NCBI GenBank assembly: GCA_043228905.1
Contig: JBHGNT010000018.1
Location: 17,174,001-17,238,000, forward strand
Direction: 5' to 3'
DNA from: Azolla caroliniana
Taxonomy: Eukaryota; Polypodiophyta
Length of the DNA stretch: 64,000 nucleotides
The notes beneath the pieces are model-generated. The model was not told the origin of the DNA, made no database searches, and saw only the letters and a list, made by a program, of their open reading frames with translations. The translations under genes were made by a program, and so were the position numbers. This document shows positions 10,141 through 20,811 of the stretch, piece after piece (the stretch's first letter is position 1; each line of letters opens with the position of its first letter).

Positions 10141-11781
10141 ATCTATAAAATCCAATAAGGGGAACCTTTGTCAACAGTAGAGTGATTCCTTTAAGATTAC
10201 AACCTTATCATTAAAGTGAAAGATAATTATGCTTACAAACTGAAATTCAAACCTAGGCATCATTTCACATCCATATATCCAACAAAGAAAAGAGTTTCAA
10301 ACTAAGAATGATGGAGAATTCCAGAAAATCGAGCCAGTTATCTTCAGATGCAAATTTCGTACAAAAAAATGTTTTACCATCTTTCTTTGCTTTACAGCTT
10401 CCTCTAGCTCTTGAAAGTATTATGTAGATAGCTCCTCAGCCTGATATCATTTAGAACAAATGCATACTTACAATTCCATCAATTGATTTATTCAAGTTAA
10501 TATTCCAATAAAATGTTATTTTGTTGTTGAAAACTCATTCAAATTAGATCTTGAGTGTAGGAATTATTACTAGTCTTTTCATGGCTGTGGATTTCATGTT
10601 AGTGACTACTTCAATTTCAGCCTCCTTCCATCAGGAGACTCCCCTCGAGGAGGCACTTATTTTCTCGTTGAACATGCCCTCTTCCCTGAAAAAAGAGATT
10701 ATCATTACAAATGCTTTCTTTGTTTGTAGCTATAACAATGGAATTCTAGTTGTTAGCATACATCATCTCTGCATTTTTTTAATTGAAGGAAAATTATTTC
10801 ACTACGTTAATTATTTCAAAAATCAAGGGAATTGTACAAGAAGAATGTGAGTTGTGTGGTTATATAGCAAACATAGACTAACATGGAAAAAAAACATGAG
10901 GGAATGTTGCAAATACATGTGTGAATGGATTCATACGTGCATACAAACACACATATACAAACACATACACACATGCACACATACAAACATGGTTAAAAAC
11001 TTGGTCATACCAGATCCCTCCTTCGTCGTCGGGCTCCAATTGTGCCTCTTTCTCCATAATGGGAGAGAGAACCCTAAAAATGGTTCGACAAAAACCCTAG
11101 AATGCACCTCTCTCTCTATCTCTCTAATACAAATTATGTTAAACATAACTAGAGATTAATGGGTCCACCTTGATCTGGTCAATTATGATCACATCATTGT
11201 ATGGTATTGACTTACTACGTTCTAATCTAAAAATATCATATAGTAACATGTCTTTCAATATTAAGTTTACACAATGTCCATCAATCTCACAAACCATATA
11301 GATCATTGAACATACATCATGTTGAAAAAATTTCTCAACCCTGAGATAAACACTTCTTTCAAAAAGCAATAGTGAATATTCTGTAATTAGAGTAACATTA
11401 AGTAGCATTTAGAACTGATTGGACATCCATTAAGCTTCAACATTAAGTCCACGCTCACTACGTTACCTTTGTTGATAATCTCTGCTATGCGACATTGCAA
11501 AGAAGCTAAGCAATGTCAGAGTCGTCAAAGTCATCGTCGATGGAGTCGAGAGTTAGGGATGGAGTCAGAGAAGAAGTTGGTGGCGTCGTCATTGTCGAGG
11601 TCGAGCTCCCTAGCCGTAGTAGATGTCTAGCAAAATACCATTAAACTTTCACATACAATCTTTCTATCTTCTTCAAAACCACTCAACTACAAAAAAAATT
11701 TAACAATAATATTCCCTTAATGTCCATTACATTTACTTTTATTAGACTTGGACAGGTACCATCTCTCTAACCATCTTCCAC
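10141..11781. other. Element interior, possible 5' exon fragment at 11000-11110
   Basis: Mostly AT-rich sequence without a gene. On the minus strand near 11110-11000 there is a plant-like leader (AGGGTTTTTGTCGAACC, AGGGTTCTCTCTCCC) and an ATG opening MEKEAQLEPDDEGGI, ending at a possible donor GGTATGACC. It looks like a captured first exon, but no continuation was found. Confidence 0.3.
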
Positions 11782-12153
11782 TCAGTCTTTTAAGTCATAC
11801 TTCCTCTTGGGGAAATGTGTTTCCTTCTTCTTTTGCTTCTTAGTCTTCATGTTTGCCTGATGCTTGGTTAGTTACCTTCGAGTGGCCCTTGCCCTCTTGC
11901 AACGCAAGTCTAGAGGCAACAACTTAGACTTCTTGTAGGCCGCTCTAAGAGCAAGTTTCTGGTTCTGAGAGAGAATTGTCAATACCTGAGCTATAGAGAG
12001 CCTGAAAACCTTAATTTTTGACAGCTTGTTTGGAGCACCACCAGTAACTTTGGCCACTTTGAGAAGAGCTAACTCAGCCTTCAGTTCTTTCAACTGGTTC
12101 TGAAGCTCAGGCTTGCTATTAGATCGCAACTCATGAACCTTGATCTTAACCAT
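11782..12153 (-). pseudogene. RPL35: Retrocopy of 60S ribosomal protein L35 with one stop codon
   Basis: The minus strand encodes a collinear, intronless uL29/eL35 protein: [20 protein letters not shown], then [29 protein letters not shown] and [12 protein letters not shown] at 11872-11874 replaces codon 94, where the family has Arg. The frame then continues LTKHQANMKTKKQKKKE to FPKRKYDLKD and ends with TGA at 11782. The total is 124 codons, the usual length for this 123-residue family. L35 sits at the peptide exit tunnel of the large ribosomal subunit. Plant RPL35 genes normally have introns, so this is a processed copy. No clear poly(A) tail is seen. Confidence 0.92.
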
Positions 12154-12254
12154 GGCTGCTGCGAAGCAAAGATGTGTGTCTTCTTCTTCCTCTTCGCGAG
12201 AGAGACACTATGACTCTCTCTGCCCCCCCCCCCCCCTTTCTTCCCCCATTTTTT

Positions 12255-13338
12255 TTAACAATTAGCGTCGATTGTATCATGTATGCATTATATGTATGTA
12301 TTGTATGTGTTTTGTGTGTGTATATATATCTGTACATATTGTATGTATGCCATGTGTGTATATATGTGCATATTCTATTGTATGTATTGTATGTATGTCA
12401 TGTGAGTATGTAAGGTATGTGTTTTGTGTTTGTGTGTATGTTCTATGTATAAATAGATGGATGTAAGTTTGTAACATTTATACATGTATCATGGAAGGCA
12501 TGTGTATGTATATACGTGTAACAATGTACATATGTATATATATGTATGCACATGTATTTTTCTACGCATTTATTTATTTTTTCCTGGAAAATATCCTTTC
12601 ATTAGTTAAAAACAATTATTACAATAAAGTTGACCTATCGTCAAGCTACCATTGATATGCTGCATTCTTCCTCAGGTCCCATCCCTCAAGGATAAATAGT
12701 ATGAACACTCCACCACTCCTTAACCAAGTTATGTGATTGGTGGTGGGAACAACCATACTGGTGGTACCAAGCACCATTTGGGTCTTGAATTTTGTAATGT
12801 GAGAAAAGGTCCATTCTTCCAATAGGCAATAAATTCAAGGTGTTGCAACACTGCAACATCTGTCTCACCTTTAATATCCTCATACCGCCCTTTCAAGGTA
12901 TGCACCATCTCCATCCAGACATTCCGTACACTTTCCACTGGATGAACAATAGTATTACCAATTTAACACCTTAGAACACCTAGCAGTCCAAATAAACCAC
13001 ATTGTCTACGCATTTTTTCAGTGAATGATGTATGTGTGTAAAATTTATAAGTGTATCATTGTAGGCTTATGTGTGTATATACGTGTAGCAATGTATGAAT
13101 GAATATATGTATGCCCATATATGAATGTACATGTGTGTATGCATATGTAATGTCTGTATGTGTGTGTGTGTGTATGCATATGTCAATGTACATGATTCAA
13201 TGTGTAGGATGTGTGATTGTAACATGTGCATAATATCTATGTATATATCTAATGTGTGTATGTATATGTAGCAATGTATAAATGAATATATGTATGTCCA
13301 TGTATTAATGAACATATGTGCATGCACATATGCATATG

Positions 13339-13391
<53 letters not shown>

Positions 13392-15240
13392 CATAAATGC
13401 AACATTTCCGGTGCTATACCTTAAACCCCTCGGTCACCCTTCCTTTAGGTTTGATTGTACATGATTCAATGTGTATGGATGTGTGATTGCAATATCTGCA
13501 TAATATTGATGTATATATGTACTATTTAGTGTATGTATGAATATATGTATGTACATGTATGAATGTACATATGAATATATATCTAATATGTGGAACATGT
13601 ATGTATGTATGTGTATAGATTTATGTTTGTAAAACTTATATATGTATCATTGTAGGCATATGTACATATATACATGTTGCAATGTATGAATGAATATATA
13701 TATGTCTATGTACGAATGTACATATGTGTATGCATATGTAATGTATGTATGTGTATGCATATGTAATGTATGTATGTGTATGCATATGTAATGTATGTAT
13801 GTGTATGCATATATACATATGTCAATGTACACGATTCAATGTGTATGGATGTGTAATTGTAATATGTGCATGATATCTATGTATATATCTAATGTATGTA
13901 TGTGTATGGATGTATGTTTGTAAAATTTATATGTGTAACATTGTAGGCATATGTACGTATATACATGTTGCAATGTATAAATGAATATATGTATGTACAT
14001 GTACATGTACAAATGTACATATGTGTATATATGTAGTATGCAATGTACGTATAATTTCGGGGTATTTTCGTGTTTAGCATGTGCATGGCTCATATAAGGG
14101 TGTATGCTTACGATATACACATAATATATATGCATATGTCCAATGTATGTGGAAGTACACATATATCCAATGTGTGTGTATGTATATTGTATGTATATAT
14201 ATAGAATATGTATGTACATATGTAATGTATGTATGTGTGTGCATATATGCATATGTCAATGTGCATGGATGTGTGTTTGTAATATGTATGTATATATTTA
14301 ATGCATGTATCTGTGTGTGTGTGCGCGCGCATGTGTGTGTGTATGTATGTATGTATGTATGTATGTATGTATGTATGTATGTATGTATGTACGTACGTAT
14401 GTATGTATGTATGTATGTGTATATGGTGATATTTATGTAAATGTATGTATGTATGTGTATATATGTAATGTATTTATGTATGTATAAATTTGGGATATTT
14501 TCATGCTTAGTATGTGTATGGCTCGTATACGGATGTATGTTTGTAACATGTATGTAATATGCATGTATATATCTAATGTATGTGTAAGTATTATAATGAT
14601 ATATCTAATGTGTGTGTATATATATGTAAGCATTGTAGTCTGTATGGTTCCGTATAATCTATATATATGGTGATATGTGGAATATGTATGTGCATATGTA
14701 ATATATCTAGTATGTATATATGTAATGTATGTATGTATGTATGTATGTATGTGTATGTAAATTTGTTTATTGTGTAAATATGTATGGATTATACGATATG
14801 TAATATCTAATTTATTTATGTGCATGTGTTGTGTGTGTGTGTGTGCGTGTGTGTGTGTGTGTGTAATATATGTAACTTGTTTGTATGTGTGAAAATCTGT
14901 AAGACATATAATATATAATCTTATGTATTAATATTTAAGTGTATATATATATATATATATAATATGTAATTTATTTATTTATGTATATTTTTTGTGTTTG
15001 GTATGTATACATATACGCATTTGTATATAATTGTGTGTATAATGATATATGTGTGTAATATGTAATATATAAAATATGTTTGTAAGAATGTGTAGTATAT
15101 ATGTATGCATATGTATATATACATACATACATACATGTATGCATGCATGCATATACATGCATACATACATACATACACATACACATGTGTGTATGTATAT
15201 GTATGTATGTATGCATGAAAGAATGTATGTATATATGCTA
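12255..15240. repeat. TATG/TATA-rich microsatellite block
   Basis: About 3 kb dominated by variants of TATGTA, TGTGTA and ATGTATG. It includes a pure (GT)n run (about 13341-13385) and a (GTAT)n run (about 14340-14420). Embedded repeats of about 150-350 bp, such as the CATTGTAGGCATATGTA segments near 13055, 13650 and 13940, show that larger units have also been duplicated. All long open frames here are Tyr/His/Thr or Cys/Val-rich artefacts of the simple repeat. Confidence 0.9.
12572..13004 (-). mobile_element. 5'-truncated LINE tail with 11-bp target duplication
   Basis: The minus strand encodes VWMEMVHTLKGRYEDIKG and TDVAVLQHLEF, closely similar to the LINE C-terminus at 49732-49950 (IWMTLVHTLKGEYDAIK). 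TCTACGCATTT is duplicated at 12561-12571 and 13005-13015, and the 3' side (left) is A-rich on the minus strand. This is a typical target-primed, 5'-truncated insertion inside the microsatellite. Confidence 0.88.
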
Positions 15241-15462
15241 CTCCAAATTTGAGTATTGTTTGCATAATAATTCTTTACTATTTCATTAAAATATCTAATA
15301 TATCATGGGCTTATGTAATTTTTTTTCTAGTATAATTGATAATACCCTTATGTAAATATATATTTCAAATATATATTAATACCCTTATATATATACATTC
15401 TGTACCTCAGTGGCTAATTTAAACCCCTTTTGATGAACTCACGTGCTATCACACAAGTTTTG

Positions 15463-15479
15463 ATAGTGAAGCCCCGGGG
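15463..15479 (-). repeat. Right terminal inverted repeat of the AT-rich element
   Basis: ATAGTGAAGCCCCGGGG is the inverted partner of 8549-8565 and directly precedes the second ATGCTCGG copy. Confidence 0.82.
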
Positions 15480-16080
15480 ATGCTCGGAAGGCATGGGAAA
15501 GCCTTCGCGTGCTCGCCGGAGGAGATCGGGTGTGTGGACCCGACGATCGTCGAACCAATGGTGATCTTCACGGTACCGCATGTACCGTGGAATCTCAAAC
15601 CGATTCCGGTGCCGAGAGGTCACATCCCGAAGTTGATGGAGCTTCTGAAGCAAAAGGTGGAGATGGGCATCCTCGAACCGTCGAGTGCTCCATATTCGAA
15701 TCGGTGGTTTACGGTGCCGAAGAAGAACGGCATGCTGCGTTTCATTCAGGACCTGCAACCGGTCAACAGGGTGACCATCCGTAATGCAGGAATTGGACCG
15801 ACCATAGACGAGTTCGTGGAGGCCTTTGTTGGAAGGTCGATCTATTCGGTCGGTGACTTATACTCGGGGTACGACCAGTTCCAGCAAGCCGTGGAGAGCA
15901 GGGATATCACGACGATGCGAACTCCTCTCGGCCTAGTACGGATGTGTACCCTACCACAAGGCGGGACGAATTCGGTGGCGCACATGGTGAACGCAATGGA
16001 CAAGGTGCTGAGGGACTGCATCCCGAACATCACCATGCCATTCTTGGACGAGGGGGGTCCGGTGGAAGGTGGTCGGACAC
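15480..16080 (+). pseudogene. Ty3-C reverse transcriptase, internal deletion
   Basis: The frame gives the RT fingers and palm: MEMGILEPSSAPYSNRW-like text, FTVPKKNGMLRFIQDLQPVN, SIYSVGDLYSGYDQF, TLPQGGTNSVAH, then MPFLDE at the catalytic YxDD position. Directly after FLDE about 60 residues are missing and the frame shifts, so the next family motif (GHLCGPYGRKPSPAKV) appears in another frame from 16069. The palm style (SRDITTMRTPLGL, PQGGTNSV) differs from typical angiosperm gypsy elements. Confidence 0.88.
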
Positions 16081-17148
16081 CTGTGCGGGCCTTACGGTAG
16101 GAAACCGTCTCCGGCAAAGGTAGAGGCCATCTCCGCGATGAGGAACGATTGCGGGTCGGTTACGGAGGTCCGCAGATTCTTGGGTGCATGCGCATTCTAC
16201 CACATCTGGATCTCGCACTACGCACATGTCTACGGACTATTGAAAGGGGGGTGTAGCTTTGAGTGGAGGACGGAGCACACGGAGTCGGTCCGGAGACTAA
16301 AGGAGGCGCTTACGGTAGCACCAACTCTTCGTAAAGCGGTTTACGGCAAGGGAGTCCCCATCTACGTGACGATGGACACGAGCCCAACCGGGATCGGGTG
16401 GGTGATCAACCAGGAGGACGAGGACGACGTACGGTTCCCAATCCCGTTCGGGGCGAAGGTATTGAGCGAGTGGCAGCGAGGATACGCCCAAGTCAAGCAC
16501 GAACTATGGGGTATCGTTTCGGCAGTCAAGGCCGACAGGGACTACTTGATCGGGACGGAGGTAATAATCGAGACGGACTGCCTGCCGATACTCGGCATGG
16601 TTTCCGGATGCGCGACGCCGGACCTAGCAATTCTCCGGTGGATAGCGTACATTAAGTCCCTCAACCCGGAGATACGGCACATCTCTGGAAAGGATAACGC
16701 CATGACCGACATGCTTTCGAGAGCGAGGTTCAACAACGAAGACGACATGGTTTTGGATGACGAAGAAGTCGGCGAGGACTTCTTCGGGTCGGCTAACGTG
16801 ACGACGAGGAAAGGGGACACTCCGGCGCTTAACAAATTCGACGAAAGCTGGTACGACGGGGAGTGGCTCCAAATCGGGAGGTTCCTACGGGCGATGACGC
16901 CGGATGCAGCATGGACGAGAGAAGAGGCGAGCCGGGTATGGAAGAAGGCGTACCGATTCTTCCTACGGGACGGGTGCATATGGAGGCACCCAAAGAAAAG
17001 AAACGGCATCCCACTTCGAGTAGTGGCAAAGAAAGAAGAACAGGAGGAATTACTGGCGGCATTTCACGAGAGTCCCTGGGCCGGGCACCGCGGAACGTGG
17101 GCCACATTCGAGAAGCTGAAGGAGAAGTACTGGTGGTCGGGGCTGTAG
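16069..17148 (+). pseudogene. Ty3-C RT thumb, RNase H and integrase N-terminus
   Basis: One open frame holds the RT thumb (KVEAISAMRNDCGSVTEVRRFLGACAFY, shortened here to its sense), then RNase H with VTMDTSPTGIGWVI, KHELWGIV and IETDCLPIL. The primer-release region HISGKDNAMTDMLSR follows. After an acidic linker comes the integrase zinc-binding segment FHESPWAGHRGTWATFEKL. A TAG at 17146-17148 interrupts the frame, which continues as CESCQMH at 17155. Confidence 0.88.
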
Positions 17149-17154
17149 CGGGAC

Positions 17155-18199
17155 GTGCATCGGTTCGCAACGACTTGCGAAAGCTGTCAGATGCACTCCG
17201 TAGTCCGACATCGGGACGAGCTACACCCGACCTACCCGCCTACGGTCTATTTCAAGTGGATGGTGGACTTGGTGACGATGTCGATGGGAGTAGGACAGAT
17301 GCGATACCTGGTGCTTGCGCGGGAAGACTTAATGAACCAGGTGGAAGGCCGTGCATTGCAGAACAAGACAACCGCGGCGGTATGCTGGTTCCTGATCGAA
17401 GAGGTAGTGTGTTGGTACGGGTGCGTAGGGAGGATCATGGCGGACCGGGGAGAGCTGGATGCGCAGGAAGCTGAGGAGTTGTTCGACTGGCTAGGGGTCA
17501 AACTCTCCATCACTACGGCGTACAATCCGGATGCGAACGGGAAGGTAGAACGTGGGCACGGCCCGATCGTAAAGGCGTTGGTGCGTGCATGCGGAGCAGG
17601 TCGGGAATTGGCCGCAGCTCCTTCCTTACGTACTATGGGCGGACCGAACTACGCACAGTTCAGTGACAGGGTTTATGCCGGCAGAACTGATGTATGGACA
17701 GAAGACGATCATGCCAGTGGAACGAACGGTTTCTTCGTGGACGGTGGTAGATTGGAAGGACGAGATGAGCCGGGAGGAGTTGCTGGAGGCGCGGATTCGG
17801 CAACTCGAGCGGAGTCCGGAGGACATGAAACGGGCGAAGGAAAAGCTGTGGGCGGCAAGGGAGCGGAACAAGACCCGGTTCAACCGGACGCACCGGTTGC
17901 GACCAAAGAAGGTCGACGAAGGCGACTGGGTCTTGGTATACAACAGCAGCCTCGACAATCAGCACAAGGCGGTGCGAAAGTTTGCTAGGAGATGGTTCGG
18001 GCCCTACACGGTGACGAGCGCGAACGACAACGGCACATACCACCTCGTGGAACTCGACGGGACACGGTTAGCGGTACCGGTGGCCGGGAAGCGGATCAAA
18101 ACGTTCAAGAAACGGTTCGAAGACAAGCCAGAGTCGGCGAGCGAGAGCGACGACGACGATCAGTTCGGGCCTGGCGAAGAATCGGAGAGCGACGAGTGA
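17155..18199 (+). pseudogene. Ty3-C integrase core and C-terminus
   Basis: The frame from 17155 gives CESCQMH (HHCC zinc finger end) and the DDE core: Asp in WMVDLVTMS, Asp in IMADRGELD and Glu in NGKVERGHG. A frameshift near 17590 moves the C-terminus to the frame ending at 18199 (LLPYVLWADRTTHSSVTGF, then FARRWFGPYTV of the GPY/F module). The tail is acidic (SESDDDDQFGPGEESESDE) with no chromodomain. The stop TGA lies about 70 bp before the 3' LTR. Confidence 0.9.
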
Positions 18200-18268
18200 A
18201 GCCGGTTTTCTTCGGTATCTACCCGTCTCTGGCGCATGCCGGTGGATGCGCGGTTTGGTGGGGGTGGA

Positions 18269-18934
18269 TGTCATGAAGAAAACCGGCCGTAGGCGGAATC
18301 AGAGAAAAAGGGGCATGAACCGGCTCTTACATGGGTGGACGCGAGAATTGATATTTTGTACATAATTCATAATTAGGTCGGTTGATGTAAATACTAGGTA
18401 GTACACATCTATTAGGGGATTTGTGCATATCTCTATCAAAAGGGACATGAAATAAAGTGATTGGACTAGGGAAGAAGGGTCTTCCTTTGGCGAACTATTT
18501 AAGGAGGGAGAGAAGGAAGAAAAGGGATCGCGTGTTGGTGAGGACGAAGTGCTGCTGCAGAACCGAGGGTCGAGCTCTCTCTCCTCCGATCGTCGTTCTC
18601 TGCGGGTGTCGGGAGTTCGCTACCTCTGCTTCGTGGACAGCCCGTGTGCTTCCAACAGAGGCTCTCTCTCTCTCTCTCCCCCCCCCCCCCCTATTTGTTT
18701 CTTCGAGTCGAGTGGTTGTCGTCTATGTGCGTGAGTAGGACCCCGTGTCAAGTCCATTACCGGGTTGCCGATTGTAACTGTTCGAGTTGTAAGCTACTGA
18801 TTATAGTAATCGGATTCCTGTTTCTTGCTCTTATTTTCTTTCTGTGTATCTGCAACTCTCTCTCTCTCTCTCTCCTTGTCCAAGACCCTCGTGGTCCCGC
18901 CTCTTCCTACACACGAACACGAAACTTCGTGACA
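18269..18934 (+). repeat. Ty3-C 3' LTR
   Basis: It starts TGTCATGAAG and ends CTTCGTGACA (666 bp), with a TATTTAAGGAG promoter-like site near 18497 and CT-rich tracts near 18660 and 18860. Its first 385 bp match 5646-6028. The plus-strand gypsy-A sequence resumes immediately after. Confidence 0.92.
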
Positions 18935-19912
18935 TCAGGGCAATGGATACGAATTCTTGATCGTCACTTTATTCAAGCGTCGGTAATTAATACACATACG
19001 CCATGTGCCCTCTTTCTTTTTAACCAAGAGAACTGGTGCACCCCATGGCGATTTACTTATTGGTGCAACGCTAGGTACAATATCTATACGATGGTCTATA
19101 TTACGTTTAGGAGGAAACCCATCTAGTAGTTCACTCGGAAAAACATCACGAAAATCATTTAAGATTTCATCAAGTTGTTGTTGTTCAAAATATGTTAATT
19201 GAACCGAGCCATTATCGATATTGTAAACGTGAATGTCCGGATCAAGTACACAATAAAATAGAGTAGAACAAGACAACTCGGATATTGATGGAGAGGAAAC
19301 AATCGAGAGGGATTGTTTTTTTACACATTGAATAAAATGAGTACAATCATTCAGTACAAATGTTATTGAATGATGAACCCAATCAATAGATAAAGAAGAG
19401 TTTTGATTATAGAACTAGGGATAACCCAGTATTATATCAATGGTACAAAGATTCATTACATGGAAGTCTACTTCCTCTATATAAGTATTAGTAGAAATTC
19501 CGAATGAATGAATTGCCCTGTTGATGTATTGTACTCTTCCATAAGCCAAGTGCACCGTATAGGTGTGATCACTTACGATGGGTTGGATTCCCCATATCTG
19601 AACCAAACAATCATTCACAAAGTTGTGTGAGCTTCCCAAATCAAACAAAAATTGTATGGGAGATCCATTGATATACCCGTTTGTACATAGTAAATCATTG
19701 GGACCCAATACATAGTGAGGGAAAGAACATTGACAATTACTTAAATGATGTGTATAGACCTGAAGGACATTAAGAATCTGACCTTTATGGTTTGCAGCTT
19801 TAGCTTTGCTGTTGTGCTCTTTCCGTTGGAGCTTTTGACATTGCTCTTTGGTATGACTCTTCTTTTTGCAGAATACGCAAAAAGGATGTTGTCGCTTACA
19901 ATCACGATCCAT
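18935..19912 (-). pseudogene. Gypsy-A protease and start of RT
   Basis: Minus-strand reading from 19912 gives a zinc-knuckle-like CVFCKKKSHTKEQC, then a retropepsin with FLFDLGSSHNF, where the family has D-S/T-G. The active-site Ser/Thr is replaced by Leu, which should inactivate it. Then LCTIDIILGYP, and from about 19190 the RT N-terminus: [40 protein letters not shown] and [16 protein letters not shown]. The frame stops at the Ty3-C insertion and continues on the far side at 5645. Confidence 0.88.
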
Positions 19913-20811
19913 GAATTCGTTGGGTGTCTTGCGTTTCCCAGCGAATTGCGACTGCTAAGTCTTGGGCGCTTCGTGGGTTTGTTGTGGTCCTTCTTCGAAG
20001 TGCATTGATAGCGAAGAACTATTTCAATGGCCTCTTCGAAGGATTTTGGATCCTTATCGTGCACGTGCACTATCTAGTGATAGTCCGAATTGGGGATGCC
20101 ATTGACAAAAAAAGCTATTAACCAATTATCCCCTTCTAGACCCGATTTTTGGATTTGGGTTCTAGCATGGTGGACATAGTCTTCTAGCGAGGAAAACTTC
20201 CTGCTAGAGAGGTTCATTAAAGCTTGAGTTGCCTCAGTTTGAGAGGGAGGTTGCAGAATATGGCCCTTAAAAACTGTGACAAAATCTGTCCTGGTATCGG
20301 GCAATTTCCCCAAAGTTCAAAGCCCACGCCACCAAAGGGCGGCCTTACCCCCTAGTTCTCGGCCAACATATGCAATCTTCGTACTATCTGGCATGGGATA
20401 GAGCTCAAAATGAGACTCCCATCGGCCTAGCCACGTGCAGATTGCTTCTTCGGTTATTTCCTTTTTTTCTCCCGTAAATGGCTTAACGACAAATGATGGT
20501 TCACCCTGTCGCTCATCAGGTCTATTAGTCTCACGTTGTAAACTAATGACACGTGCCTCGAGAGCACTTTGAGATTGCCGAAGTTCGATCATTTGTTGAG
20601 CGGTGAAACTAAGGTATTGGGTTATTTGTGAAAAATACATCTCAGTGGACATTTGTCTAGAAGGATTTCCTTGAGTTCCTTCCACTTGAGCGGATGACAT
20701 CAGGTCGTTATTTTGAGCCATTGAATGATTATTTCTAACAAAGAAATAGGATAACGTCAAACAAATAGTCATAACATCATGTCGTGGTGTAAACATATCA
20801 TGGGCAAACAT
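19913..20811 (-). pseudogene. Gypsy-A gag
   Basis: Minus strand. The likely start is MAQNNDLMSSAQ at about 20721, followed by a coiled-coil-like stretch (IELRQSQSALEARVISLQRE) and a retrotrans_gag region with FTGEKKEITEEAICTWLGRW and LGGKAALWWRGL. Then SSRKFSSLEDYVHHARTQIQ near 20200. Two frameshifts separate the segments. Confidence 0.85.

Larger units (their letters stand above)
8549..15479. mobile_element. AT-rich TIR element, 6.9 kb, 8-bp target duplication
   Basis: The insertion splits the Ty3-C pol frame. ATGCTCGG is duplicated at 8541-8548 and 15480-15487. The ends form an inverted repeat: CCCGGGGGCTCCACTAT on the left, and CCCCGGGGCTTCACTAT as the complement of the right end (15 of 17 match). 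Both subterminal regions carry several ATACCCTTATA-like motifs (left 8600-8730, right 15340-15430). No transposase-like frame is visible, so it is probably non-autonomous. An 8-bp duplication fits hAT, P or Zisupton-like groups, but the terminal sequence does not obviously match any of them. Confidence 0.85.
5646..18934 (+). mobile_element. Ty3-C, GC-rich LTR retrotransposon with two nested insertions
   Basis: The element runs from a partial 5' LTR (5646) to a 3' LTR (18269-18934) and is inserted in gypsy-A, whose RT frame continues on both sides. Internal order is gag (about 6877-8548), then pol from 15480. It is interrupted by a copia solo LTR (6090-6871) and by a TIR element (8549-15479). 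Removing the second insertion rejoins the frame through Met-Leu-Gly. Its coding part is much more GC-rich than its neighbours. LTR ends are TGTCRTGAAG and CTTCGTGACA. The flanking 5 bases (CCCGG and TCAGG) are an imperfect duplication at best. Confidence 0.88.

Noticed and set aside
11872-12153. Functional short RPL35 gene
   Set aside because: The rest of the protein is still readable after the stop, the copy is intronless, and it lies in a transposon.
13636-14825. Many open frames of 60-140 residues rich in Tyr, His, Thr, Ile or Cys, Val, Met
   Set aside because: They are translations of TATG/TGTA simple repeats in several frames at once and show no codon or domain signal.
8549-15479. CACTA transposon
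   Set aside because: CACTAT occurs within the end repeats, but the ends begin CCCCGGGG and the duplication is 8 bp, not 3 bp.
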